This document shows positions 14,928 to 20,316 of a DNA stretch of 20,316 bases, piece by piece (within the stretch, counting starts at the first letter, position 1; each line of letters begins with the position of its first letter). A model generated the notes under the pieces. The model saw only the letters and a list, made by a program, of their open reading frames with translations, did not search any database and was not told the DNA's origin. Origin of the DNA: Bacillota bacterium. GTDB taxonomy: Bacteria; Eremiobacterota; SpSt-956; JAKJGF01. The stretch spans positions 1-20,316 of the forward strand of contig JAKPQU010000561.1 in the NCBI GenBank assembly GCA_029555925.1, read 5' to 3'. Both the position numbers and the translations under genes were made by a program.

Positions 14928-15020
14928 CGTGATGTGTGATGTGTGATAATCGTGACGCGTAACGCGTCACGCGTCACGCGTAAGTATCCCTTTCACTCTT
15001 CACTCTTCACGACTCACCAC
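14928..15020. repeat. Heptamer arrays overlapping the radical SAM gene end
   Basis: GCGTGAT/GTGTGAT units, an ACGCGTN array (14950-14981) and TTCACTC/TTCACGA/CTCACCA units (14991-15019), all at a 7-bp period. The last block overlaps the final codons of the radical SAM gene and provides its TGA stop. Confidence 0.85.
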
Positions 15021-16037
15021 TTCTCTCTGCAACCTGTAACAGCAATAGGGATTATTAAATTTATTCCCTGTTGCAGATATAGCAGTTACAGTACATCCCC
15101 CTCTGCAGGGTTCACTCTTTGGACAATCTTTGCAGTAACCTTCCATCATATCCGGCGAAAAATATCTGTTATATTTAAATCTTTGAGGATCCTGCCATAT
15201 GGTTTTGAGCGTTTCTGTTCTTATATTCCCTTCCACCATGTTTCTCGGAAGGGACAGGCATCCTTTAATGGAACCGTCTGCATCTATGCCTATAACATGA
15301 CGGCCTGCAAAACATCCTTTCCAGGGAAATTTTGTTATGGAAGGTTCGTAATAATAGCCCATGTTATCTCCATGAGTCACTCTTATTCCGCCCTGTATCT
15401 GCTGTTTTTCATGAATAAAATCCGCTATTTCCAGCAGATCTTCCGGCTCAAGGGCAAACTGTTCGTTTTCCTTCATCCTGCCCTGCTTGAATACTATCTG
15501 AATCTGCCATGAACCGACAGGAACATCTGAAAGAATGTTATACATTTCTTCCATATCTTTTATATTTAATCTGGATATATGTGTCACTGCCGCCACAGAT
15601 AGTCCTGCTTCCGTAGCTTTTTTTGCGGCTTTTATGGAGATTTTAAAGGAATTGGGATGGTTGCGGATAAAATTATGAGTTTTTTCCGTCCCGTCCATAC
15701 TCAATCCCACGCGGCGAATGCCGGCAGAAAGAAGTTTATCTATATTTTCCTCAAGAAGAAGACCGTTTGTTATAAGCCCTGTCCTTACTCCTCCTTCTAC
15801 GAGCTTTTTTGCATAAACCTGCCATGAAGGGTGTAGTAGTGGTTCTCCTCCCGAAAGAGTCATTTCTTCCATACCCAGTTCCACAAGCTGTTCTATAAGA
15901 GAAAGCCCTTCCTGTTCAGTCATCTCGTCCGGCCTTGCAGGGCCGGCACTTGAACCGCAGTGGACACAGTTCATGTTACATCTCAGTGTAACCTCCCAGC
16001 CTCCTACACGTGGTTTAAATGGAAATTCTTTTGTCAT
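15000..16037 (-). CDS. Radical SAM/SPASM peptide-modifying enzyme candidate
   Basis: A 345-residue protein. The radical SAM cluster motif is CNMNCVHC (C20, C24, C27), followed by CGSSAG and the SAM-binding SGGEP (62-66). The C-terminus holds a complete SPASM signature: C242-X12-G-X4-C260, then C302-X2-C305-X5-C311-X3-C315, then C332, ligands for two auxiliary 4Fe-4S clusters. This architecture is shared by PqqE, AlbA, MftC and anaerobic sulfatase maturases, which modify peptides or proteins. Only 19 residues precede the cluster motif, so no fused RiPP recognition element is present. The ATG at 16037 is preferred over the upstream TTG (16046) because AGGA lies 9 nt before it. Its last residues (VVSREE) and stop codon come from a heptamer repeat. 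With a 22-residue peptide, an exporter and an M16 peptidase alongside, peptide maturation is the likely role. Confidence 0.9.
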   Translation of the reverse strand: MTKEFPFKPRVGGWEVTLRCNMNCVHCGSSAGPARPDEMTEQEGLSLIEQLVELGMEEMTLSGGEPLLHPSWQVYAKKLVEGGVRTGLITNGLLLEENIDKLLSAGIRRVGLSMDGTEKTHNFIRNHPNSFKISIKAAKKATEAGLSVAAVTHISRLNIKDMEEMYNILSDVPVGSWQIQIVFKQGRMKENEQFALEPEDLLEIADFIHEKQQIQGGIRVTHGDNMGYYYEPSITKFPWKGCFAGRHVIGIDADGSIKGCLSLPRNMVEGNIRTETLKTIWQDPQRFKYNRYFSPDMMEGYCKDCPKSEPCRGGCTVTAISATGNKFNNPYCCYRLQREVVSREE

Positions 16038-16057
16038 TTTTAACAATCCTTTCTGTC

Positions 16058-16210
16058 GTGACGCGTGACGGGTGATGCGTAATGCCTATTTTATCTTCAG
16101 GGCGTTTAATAAAATGCCCCTGCCGTTCACTTCTCACTTTTTACGACTCACGATTTCTTTTTCACCCTTCACTTTTCACTTTTCACTTTTTACGACTCAC
16201 GACTCACTAC
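16058..16210. repeat. Heptamer arrays between radical SAM and MFS genes
   Basis: GTCGTGACGCGTGACGGGTG units (~16065-16083) and a long run of TTTTCAC/GACTCAC units (~16125-16210) with a 7-bp period. The second run overlaps the end of the MFS gene and gives its last codons and TAA. Confidence 0.82.
16100..16119 (-). terminator. Possible terminator or processing hairpin after the MFS gene
   Basis: GGGCGTTT and AAATGCCC form an 8-bp stem with one G-T pair and a 4-nt loop, between two heptamer blocks. There is no U-run on the minus strand. It may be the remnant of the original 3' end of the MFS gene. Confidence 0.3.
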
Positions 16211-17383
16211 AAAATATACCAGTCCCAGGAAAACACTTACAATAATAAATCCTGTCGATAAATCTGTTACCAATACATTGAAATTTTTATCCATAAAAAA
16301 TCCCGATATGGCCATGCCGAATGCTACTGTACTTACAATAAGTGATGCTACTGTTCCTATGATTTTTCCTCTCATATTATCAGGTGTATCTTTCATAAGA
16401 ACTGTGAAGAATACAACATTTGACAGTCCGTCTCCAAATCCTCCTGCGAAGATGGAAATCATTGCATAGTAAAGATTTTTAAAGTGAAAGGTACATCCCA
16501 TGCCAAGAGCCATAAGAAGTACCGACAGGGAGAAAAATTTTTCAGCGCCTGTATTGAATCTTTTAGATATATATTTTGTCAGAAGAGATCCTGCAAATTC
16601 TCCTGCAGACCATGCGGCGATAAGCCATCCGTAGGCGCCACCGCGACTTATTCCGAGAACTTTTGAAAATAAAGGAATTCCTGTGTTATAGGCTCCGCTC
16701 CCTAGAGCATCTATCAGTTTGATGATTATGAGAAACAGAATGGCTCTTTGTTTTTTGAGAAATATAAGGGTATCTCTGAATTCTTCCCATGGATTTTCTC
16801 TTTTTTTATACTCTTTTTCTATTTCTTTAATATTACGTATCAGTATTACACATATGATAGAAAAAACAAATGTTATAGAGTCTATAATGAAAATCCAGGA
16901 GAAATTAAGAGATGAAACAATTATGCCGCCGGCCATAGCACCCAGGATTGTAACGGTGGAAGCAGCCATTTTTATTACGGAGTTTGCTTCCATAAGTTCC
17001 TCTTTTTTTACTATATCGGGCAGAAATGCATTGTTTGCTGCAGTATAAATCTTATCGAGGGCAGACAGTATTATGCCTATTGCAAAAAAAGTAAAGAGAT
17101 CCTTTGTGAATATGAAGCCCATTACTAAAAAAGCTCTTACCGTATCACAGACAATCATTATTTTTCTGCGGGAATAATGATCGGAAATATATCCGCCTAA
17201 AGGACCGAAGAGAATGGAAGGTAACATTCTTGCCATCAGAAATGTTCCCAGGATTTTTCCTGAACCGAAGGTATTGTATACATAGAGGTTTAATCCGATG
17301 AAATCAATCCAGCTACCTATCCTGGAAACGGTCATTCCTGTTGCAAGGAGGGCAAAATTTTTATTTAAACATATATTCCTCAA
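16190..17383 (-). CDS. MFS transporter, MFS_3/EntS-like exporter
   Basis: A 397-residue major facilitator of about 12 helices. The motif A loop GGYISDHYSRRK (63-74; D68, R72, R73) lies between helices 2 and 3, and a hydrophilic central loop (KEIEKEYKKRENPWEEF) separates the two halves. Overall similarity is to the MFS_3 group that holds the enterobactin exporter EntS and macrolide-efflux proteins, that is, small-molecule exporters. The start is TTG at 17383 with AAAGGT 9 nt upstream, as no in-frame ATG is available. The native C-terminus appears replaced: the final residues VVSRES and the stop lie in heptamer repeat DNA. The gene is the first after the 22-residue peptide gene, behind a terminator hairpin. 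Export of a finished modified peptide is inferred. Confidence 0.9.
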   Translation of the reverse strand: MRNICLNKNFALLATGMTVSRIGSWIDFIGLNLYVYNTFGSGKILGTFLMARMLPSILFGPLGGYISDHYSRRKIMIVCDTVRAFLVMGFIFTKDLFTFFAIGIILSALDKIYTAANNAFLPDIVKKEELMEANSVIKMAASTVTILGAMAGGIIVSSLNFSWIFIIDSITFVFSIICVILIRNIKEIEKEYKKRENPWEEFRDTLIFLKKQRAILFLIIIKLIDALGSGAYNTGIPLFSKVLGISRGGAYGWLIAAWSAGEFAGSLLTKYISKRFNTGAEKFFSLSVLLMALGMGCTFHFKNLYYAMISIFAGGFGDGLSNVVFFTVLMKDTPDNMRGKIIGTVASLIVSTVAFGMAISGFFMDKNFNVLVTDLSTGFIIVSVFLGLVYFVVSRES

Positions 17384-17411
17384 GAGGTCTCTACCTTTGC
17401 ATATAAAATCA

Positions 17412-17438
17412 AAATCGCCTCATAAATAAAGGCGATTT
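17412..17438 (-). terminator. Intrinsic terminator between peptide gene and MFS gene
   Basis: AAATCGCCT (17412-17420) and AGGCGATTT (17430-17438) form a perfect 9-bp stem with a 9-nt loop. On the minus strand TTTTGATTTT follows; on the plus strand C and eight T follow, so it could act in both directions. It lies 27 nt past the peptide stop and 28 nt before the MFS start. This suits partial termination that leaves peptide mRNA in excess over the downstream enzymes. Confidence 0.8.
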
Positions 17439-17465
17439 CTTTTTTTTCTGTCATAATCTGTAATA

Positions 17466-17534
17466 CTACGGATCTATAATAACATAGCAGCCGTGAATCT
17501 CTTCACAGGTGATTTCCTCTCTATCTAAATACAT
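17466..17534 (-). CDS. 22-residue candidate RiPP precursor peptide
   Basis: On the minus strand ATG at 17534 opens 22 codons, ending with TAG at 17468-17466. The core residues 8-17 read ITCEEIHGCY, with two cysteines (C10, C16), a tyrosine (Y17), acidic residues (E6, E7, E11, E12, D21) and a final proline. An excellent ribosome binding site (AGGAGGGA, 7 nt spacing), a near-consensus promoter and a terminator right after the stop show that this is a real, separately expressed gene despite its size. It lies just upstream of exporter, SPASM radical SAM and M16 peptidase genes. PqqA, the PQQ precursor, is of the same length, but this peptide does not show PqqA's E-X3-Y pattern. I infer a modified peptide or peptide-derived cofactor; Cys-linked (thioether) or Tyr-linked chemistry is possible. 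I do not recognise a named family. Confidence 0.75.
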   Translation of the reverse strand: MYLDREEITCEEIHGCYVIIDP

Positions 17535-17581
17535 CCTTTTATCCCTCCTTTTTTTGTTTTTATAACTTTATCATTAAATAT

Positions 17582-17610
17582 ATTCTAAAACTTATCTCCA
17601 TGTAAGTCAA
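17582..17610 (-). promoter_or_regulatory. Strong sigma-70-type promoter of the peptide gene
   Basis: On the minus strand TTGACT (17610-17605), exactly 17 bp, then TAGAAT (17587-17582). Each hexamer differs from consensus at one position. The predicted start near 17575 gives a leader of about 40 nt. Upstream, GTTAACAAAAAATTAAC is AT-rich and partly self-complementary, and may be an UP element or operator. Confidence 0.75.
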
Positions 17611-17835
17611 GCCGTATTTGTTAATTTTTTGTTAACTATTTGAGTAAGCAGTGAATAGTGAGCAGTGAGTGGAAGGAATGTCCATATGTACTTCGTCCGG
17701 GGAGACTGATTTTTTGTAATTATGAATTGAAGTATAAAGGATTTATGGCTGAAAAACTCGAATAAAAGAAGTCTCAGAGTATTTATCAGTTAGCAGTGAG
17801 TAAAGGTTAGCCTGTTCTATTCACTACTCACTAAA

Positions 17836-18040
17836 TACCGTAACAGGTAAAATGGTATCCGTAAAAAGCTTCTGCCAGGCGGGCTCTGGAGAAGAAAAAT
17901 TAGTTTTTATATAGAACTAAAAATTAAATAAGGGCTAATTTATTGTCTGTAAAACAAATTAAATAAGGCAAATTATTTTTCTTCGTAAGAGCCTGTCAGG
18001 CAGAAGATGATAAATGGTTACTAATTTACCTGTAGCGGTA
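17836..18040. repeat. ~205-bp imperfect palindromic element
   Basis: Outer arms TACCGTAACAGGTAAA (17836-17851) and TTTACCTGTAGCGGTA (18025-18040) are complementary with two mismatches. Inner arms GCTTCTGCCAGGCGGGCTC...GAAGAAAAAT (17868-17903) pair with ATTTTTCTTC...GAGCCTGTCAGGCAGAAG (about 17974-18006). The centre has two AATTAAATAAGG copies. The structure suggests a MITE or a very large hairpin; no frame is encoded. Confidence 0.65.
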
Positions 18041-18165
18041 CTAAGGAATGGCAGTTAAATAAATGTCTCAAATATATTAATCGTGACGCGTAACGCGTAA
18101 CGCGTGACGCGAGGAAAGAGACAATTAATAAATTTTCATTCCTAATTTACCTGTAGCGGTACTAA
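18021..18165. repeat. 24-bp direct repeat, CTAATTTACCTGTAGCGGTA core
   Basis: The 24-bp word starting CTAATTTACCTGTAGCGGTA occurs perfectly at 18021-18044 and 18142-18165. The first is the right end of the palindromic element. The second lies 26 bp before the dehydrogenase ATG. The heptamer array and its flank sit between them, as if inserted into or captured between two element ends. Confidence 0.8.
18081..18145. repeat. Heptamer array plus flank; inverted copy of 3213-3272
   Basis: TCGTGACGCGTAACGCGTAA... then CGAGGAAAGAGACAATTAAT and AAATTTTCATTCCTAA. It is the reverse complement of 3213-3272 apart from a short insertion. The array is of ACGCGTN type. Confidence 0.85.
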
Positions 18166-18191
18166 ATGAAGAAAGGAGCTATTTATATAAA

Positions 18192-18959
18192 ATGTTTAAA
18201 GATAAAGTAGCAATTATAACAGGTGCATCAAAAGGACTTGGACTTTCAGCGGCAAAAGCTTTCCTCGGGGAAGGAGCACATGTTGTCGTTATATCCAGAG
18301 ATAAAGATTTACTTGAACAAACCTGGAAAAATGAAAATAATGTTCTTGTTATTCCCGGAGATGTTTCTTCTGAAGAAAGGGTTAAATATATATTTGAAAA
18401 AATCCTGTCTGTATATGGTAAAGTAGATATACTTGTTAACAATGCATCTATTGCACTTGTAAAGAAAATGACTGATACTACACTGGAAGAATGGAACAGG
18501 ATTTTTTCTGTAAATATAACAGGTACATTTCTTATGACCAGAGAAACAGTAAATATTATGCTCAAAAATAATATAAAAGGAAAGATTATAAATATTTCTT
18601 CTGTTTCCGGTGATGTGGGCGCACCTCTTGCCACTGCCTATTCTGCATCAAAAGCGGCAGTTATAGGATTCTCTAAATCTCTTGCAAAAGAAGTGGCGTC
18701 TTCCGGGATAAATGTTAATACCATATGCCCCGGTGCCATGGATACGGACATGTTTCATAAAGGCACTATAGGTGTTCTTTCTAAAATGTTTAATTCTGAA
18801 GAGGATATTTTGCTGAAAAATACAATAAAGGCTATTCCTTTAAAGAGGCTACTCAGTCCGGATGAAGTAGCGGAAATGGTTCTATATCTTGCGTCTGACC
18901 ATTCTTCCGGCATAACAGGACAGACTATTAATATTGACTGCGGATTTGCTATTCATTAA
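18192..18959 (+). CDS. Short-chain dehydrogenase/reductase, FabG-like
   Basis: A 255-residue classical SDR. The nucleotide-binding motif TGASKGLG lies at residues 10-17 and the NNAS motif near 89. The catalytic serine (S137) and YSASK (Y150, K154) are intact, followed by a CPGAMDTDM stretch typical of 3-oxoacyl-ACP reductase-like enzymes, and the C-terminus ends in SGITGQTINIDCGF. It would reduce a carbonyl or oxidise an alcohol with NAD(P)H; the substrate is unknown. AAAGGAG lies 13 nt before the ATG, a rather long spacing. The gene diverges from the peptide-exporter-radical SAM group across a repeat-rich gap. A part in that pathway is possible but not shown. Confidence 0.92.
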   Translation: MFKDKVAIITGASKGLGLSAAKAFLGEGAHVVVISRDKDLLEQTWKNENNVLVIPGDVSSEERVKYIFEKILSVYGKVDILVNNASIALVKKMTDTTLEEWNRIFSVNITGTFLMTRETVNIMLKNNIKGKIINISSVSGDVGAPLATAYSASKAAVIGFSKSLAKEVASSGINVNTICPGAMDTDMFHKGTIGVLSKMFNSEEDILLKNTIKAIPLKRLLSPDEVAEMVLYLASDHSSGITGQTINIDCGFAIH

Positions 18960-18963
18960 AGAT

Positions 18964-19001
18964 TCGTAACGCGTCACGCGTAACGCGTCACGCGTTACGA
19001 C
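18964..19001. repeat. ACGCGTN heptamer array between convergent genes
   Basis: CGTAACGCGTCACGCGTAAC... continues with the 7-bp period across most of the 48-bp gap between the dehydrogenase stop and the stop of the minus-strand secreted protein gene. Confidence 0.85.
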
Positions 19002-19007
19002 ATATTC

Positions 19008-19919
19008 TTATTTTTCCTTATAATTAAATTCTACCGAGCCAAGAACTTTATCCTTATGAATTATTTCGAAGGTATATGTTCCGTAAGGATCAGAAGATAA
19101 AAATGCTATGGTTTTTATATATTTACCTGCTTCATTGTCGAATTTTAATTTGTAATCATAGGTTGTAGTATTTTCTGCCACTGTTTCACCTTTATAATTA
19201 TAGAATTTCCCTGATTCCGGCATTTTAATTCTGAGTATAACACCTTCTACTCCACCTTTATAATCAAAGGAAATACCTGTGAGAGTGGATTTTTCCATTT
19301 TCCCGTTTACTTCTGTTTCATAGTTCCCGACAGCTTTAATCTCAGTAGTTTCTTCCGTTATTTCTTTCTTATCTCCGTCTTTTACAGCATAGCCGAATTT
19401 CACATTGGAAATACTGAATTCTTCTTTTTCTAGAGAGACATAATTAAAATCTACTGAGCCGACTATATTGTCTTTGTAAATTATTTCAAAGGTATATTTC
19501 CCGTAAGGATCGGAAGATAACATGGCAATAGTTTTTATATAATTACCTTTTTCTTTATCGAATTTTATCTGATAATCATAAAAATTTACATTTTCTGCCA
19601 CAGCTTTACCTTCATAATTATAAAAATTACCTGCGTCCGGCATTTTCATCCTGAGTATTGCCCCTTCAACTGCTCCTTCATAATCGAAAGATATGCCTAT
19701 AAGAGTGGATTTTTCCATCTTATCATTTACAGGTATTTCTTGATTTCCAAGAGCTTTAATAGTAGTGGTTTCTTCCGTTATTTTTCTCAGATCCCCGTCT
19801 TTTGCCCCGTAACCGAATTTCAGATTTGAAATTTTAAAGTCTTCCGCAAAAGCCGGAATGATACAGATTATGGAAATTGATAAAATGATAAGTAATGATA
19901 GTAATTTTTTTGAACACAT
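19008..19919 (-). CDS. Exported protein with two tandem ~138-residue domains, unknown family
   Basis: A 303-residue protein with a signal peptide (1-25, ending IIPAFA) and no lipobox cysteine. The mature part is two consecutive copies of one domain, about 28-167 and 168-303. Shared landmarks are F-ISN-KFGY, KDGD, ITEETT-IKA-GN, MEKSTL-GISFDY, FYNY-G--VAEN, YIKTIA-LSSDPYG-YTFEI and GSV-FNY. The copies are highly similar along their whole length, so the duplication is recent or homogenised. Alternating hydrophobic and charged residues suggest beta-sandwich domains. I recognise no named family and assign no function; periplasmic or extracellular binding is a guess. AGGAGG lies about 10 nt before the ATG. 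A copy of the 148-bp repeat lies about 60 bp upstream. Confidence 0.85.
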   Translation of the reverse strand: MCSKKLLSLLIILSISIICIIPAFAEDFKISNLKFGYGAKDGDLRKITEETTTIKALGNQEIPVNDKMEKSTLIGISFDYEGAVEGAILRMKMPDAGNFYNYEGKAVAENVNFYDYQIKFDKEKGNYIKTIAMLSSDPYGKYTFEIIYKDNIVGSVDFNYVSLEKEEFSISNVKFGYAVKDGDKKEITEETTEIKAVGNYETEVNGKMEKSTLTGISFDYKGGVEGVILRIKMPESGKFYNYKGETVAENTTTYDYKLKFDNEAGKYIKTIAFLSSDPYGTYTFEIIHKDKVLGSVEFNYKEK

Positions 19920-19978
19920 AATGAATTAACCTCCTGATTGATTTTTATCGTAACCCGTGACGCGTTACGCGAAGATTA

Positions 19979-20125
19979 TAGTGTATTTCATAACTCTTAT
20001 TAGAATTTAAGTCGTCGTGACGCGTAACGCGTGACGCGTGACGGGTTTAATCCCTGCGCATCACGCATTACGCTTTACGCATTACGAGGTCATTATTTAT
20101 GGATAGTTATGAAACTAACTATATA
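19979..20125. repeat. ~148-bp dispersed element, copy B (inverted)
   Basis: Reverse complement of 5588-5732: it opens with the TATAGTGTATTTCATAACT arm, passes through the ACGCGTN array, GGGTTTAATCCC core and GCGTAAT heptamers, and ends GTTATGAAACTAACTATA. Differences from copy A are few. Confidence 0.88.
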
Positions 20126-20236
20126 TAAATTTCTATATAAAAAATTTAATTCCTACCAGAAATTTTTGATTGTGTTTAAAAATGACAGATGATTTTACAT
20201 ACATATGGAAAAAGAAATTTATCACAGAATATTCAG

Positions 20237-20316
20237 AGTGAAAAGTGAAAAGTGAAAAAAATTGATTTTACTTACTATTCACTACTCACTATTCAGTAAT
20301 TATAGTGTATTTCATA
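20237..20316. repeat. AGTGAAA heptamer array and truncated AT-rich arm
   Basis: AGAGTGAAAAGTGAAAAGTG, then TTACTTACTATTCACTACTC and ACTATTCAG, then TATAGTGTATTTCATA at the window edge. It pairs the same two repeat types as the region at 5898-5990, but in the opposite order. Confidence 0.75.

Larger units (their letters stand above)
17611..18191. other. Divergent intergenic region filled with repeats
   Basis: About 580 bp lie between the peptide promoter and the short-chain dehydrogenase gene. It contains heptamer blocks (CAGTGAA/TAGTGAG/CAGTGAG near 17648-17671; CAGTTAG/CAGTGAG near 17786-17800; TTCACTAC/TCACTAA near 17819-17833), the long palindrome at 17836-18040, and a copy of the 3213-3272 repeat at 18081-18145. 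No gene with a credible ribosome binding site was found. Confidence 0.55.
19920..20316. other. Repeat-rich upstream flank of the secreted-protein gene
   Basis: Contains a short ACGCGTN array (19950-19972), the 148-bp element copy B (19979-20125), about 110 bp of AT-rich unassigned DNA (20126-20236), an AGTGAAA heptamer array (20237-20296) and the start of another AT-rich arm cut by the window edge. No gene is seen. Confidence 0.55.

Noticed and set aside
14943..15512. 189-codon plus-strand frame
   Set aside because: Begins in heptamer repeat and runs antisense through the well-supported radical SAM gene.
13189..17534. Standard PQQ biosynthesis cluster
   Set aside because: The peptide lacks the PqqA E-X3-Y motif and no PqqB, PqqC or PqqD homologue is present. 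Only the general peptide/SPASM/M16 logic is shared.
3213..20316. CRISPR array reading of the heptamer repeats
   Set aside because: There are no 20-40 bp spacers of unique sequence, the unit is only 7 bp, and no cas genes are in the window.

Overview
The window is about 20 kb of AT-rich bacterial chromosome. It carries ten full-size protein genes, two very short genes and a fragment of an insertion sequence, separated by unusually repeat-rich intergenic DNA. Genes use ATG or TTG starts with good purine-rich ribosome binding sites. The gene mix includes a mitomycin-repair-type helicase, a large alpha-2-macroglobulin, a secreted ankyrin protein, a sigma-54 activator and a SPASM radical SAM enzyme. 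This suggests an anaerobic or microaerobic low-GC bacterium, perhaps from a little-studied lineage. No rRNA or tRNA is present, so I do not name a phylum.

Layout. 1-140: 3' end of an IS5-family transposase and its terminal repeat. 507-2756: MrfA-like DEAH helicase. 2953-3084 (minus): a 43-residue rubredoxin-like protein. 3629-5518 (minus): GAF-PAS-AAA-Fis sigma-54 activator. 6011-10633: alpha-2-macroglobulin with an intact thioester motif and a C-terminal membrane anchor. 11004-11642: unknown membrane protein. 11754-13022: exported ankyrin-repeat protein. 13189-17534 (minus): a co-directional group that reads, in transcription order, 22-residue peptide, MFS exporter, SPASM radical SAM enzyme, M16 zinc peptidase, VOC protein. 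18192-18959: short-chain dehydrogenase. 19008-19919 (minus): exported protein made of two tandem copies of one domain.

The most interesting item is the 13.2-17.6 kb group. A tiny peptide gene at 17466-17534 has a near-consensus promoter, a strong ribosome binding site and an intrinsic terminator directly after it. It leads into genes for an exporter, a radical SAM enzyme with a complete SPASM cysteine pattern, and a protease with a complete HxxEH...E zinc site. Peptide, SPASM enzyme, M16 peptidase and exporter are the parts list of a ribosomally made, post-translationally modified peptide pathway; PQQ (PqqA/PqqE/PqqF) and subtilosin (SboA/AlbA/AlbF) are known parallels. I infer an undescribed pathway of this kind; the product and the modification are unknown.

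The second theme is repeats. Almost every intergenic gap holds tandem heptamers sharing a GT-N-A core (for example ACGCGTN, AGTGAAA, CAGTTAT units). They form hairpins, run into gene ends and supply the stop codon and last residues of at least three proteins. Larger elements also occur: a ~148-bp element in two inverted copies, and several MITE-like inverted-repeat structures.
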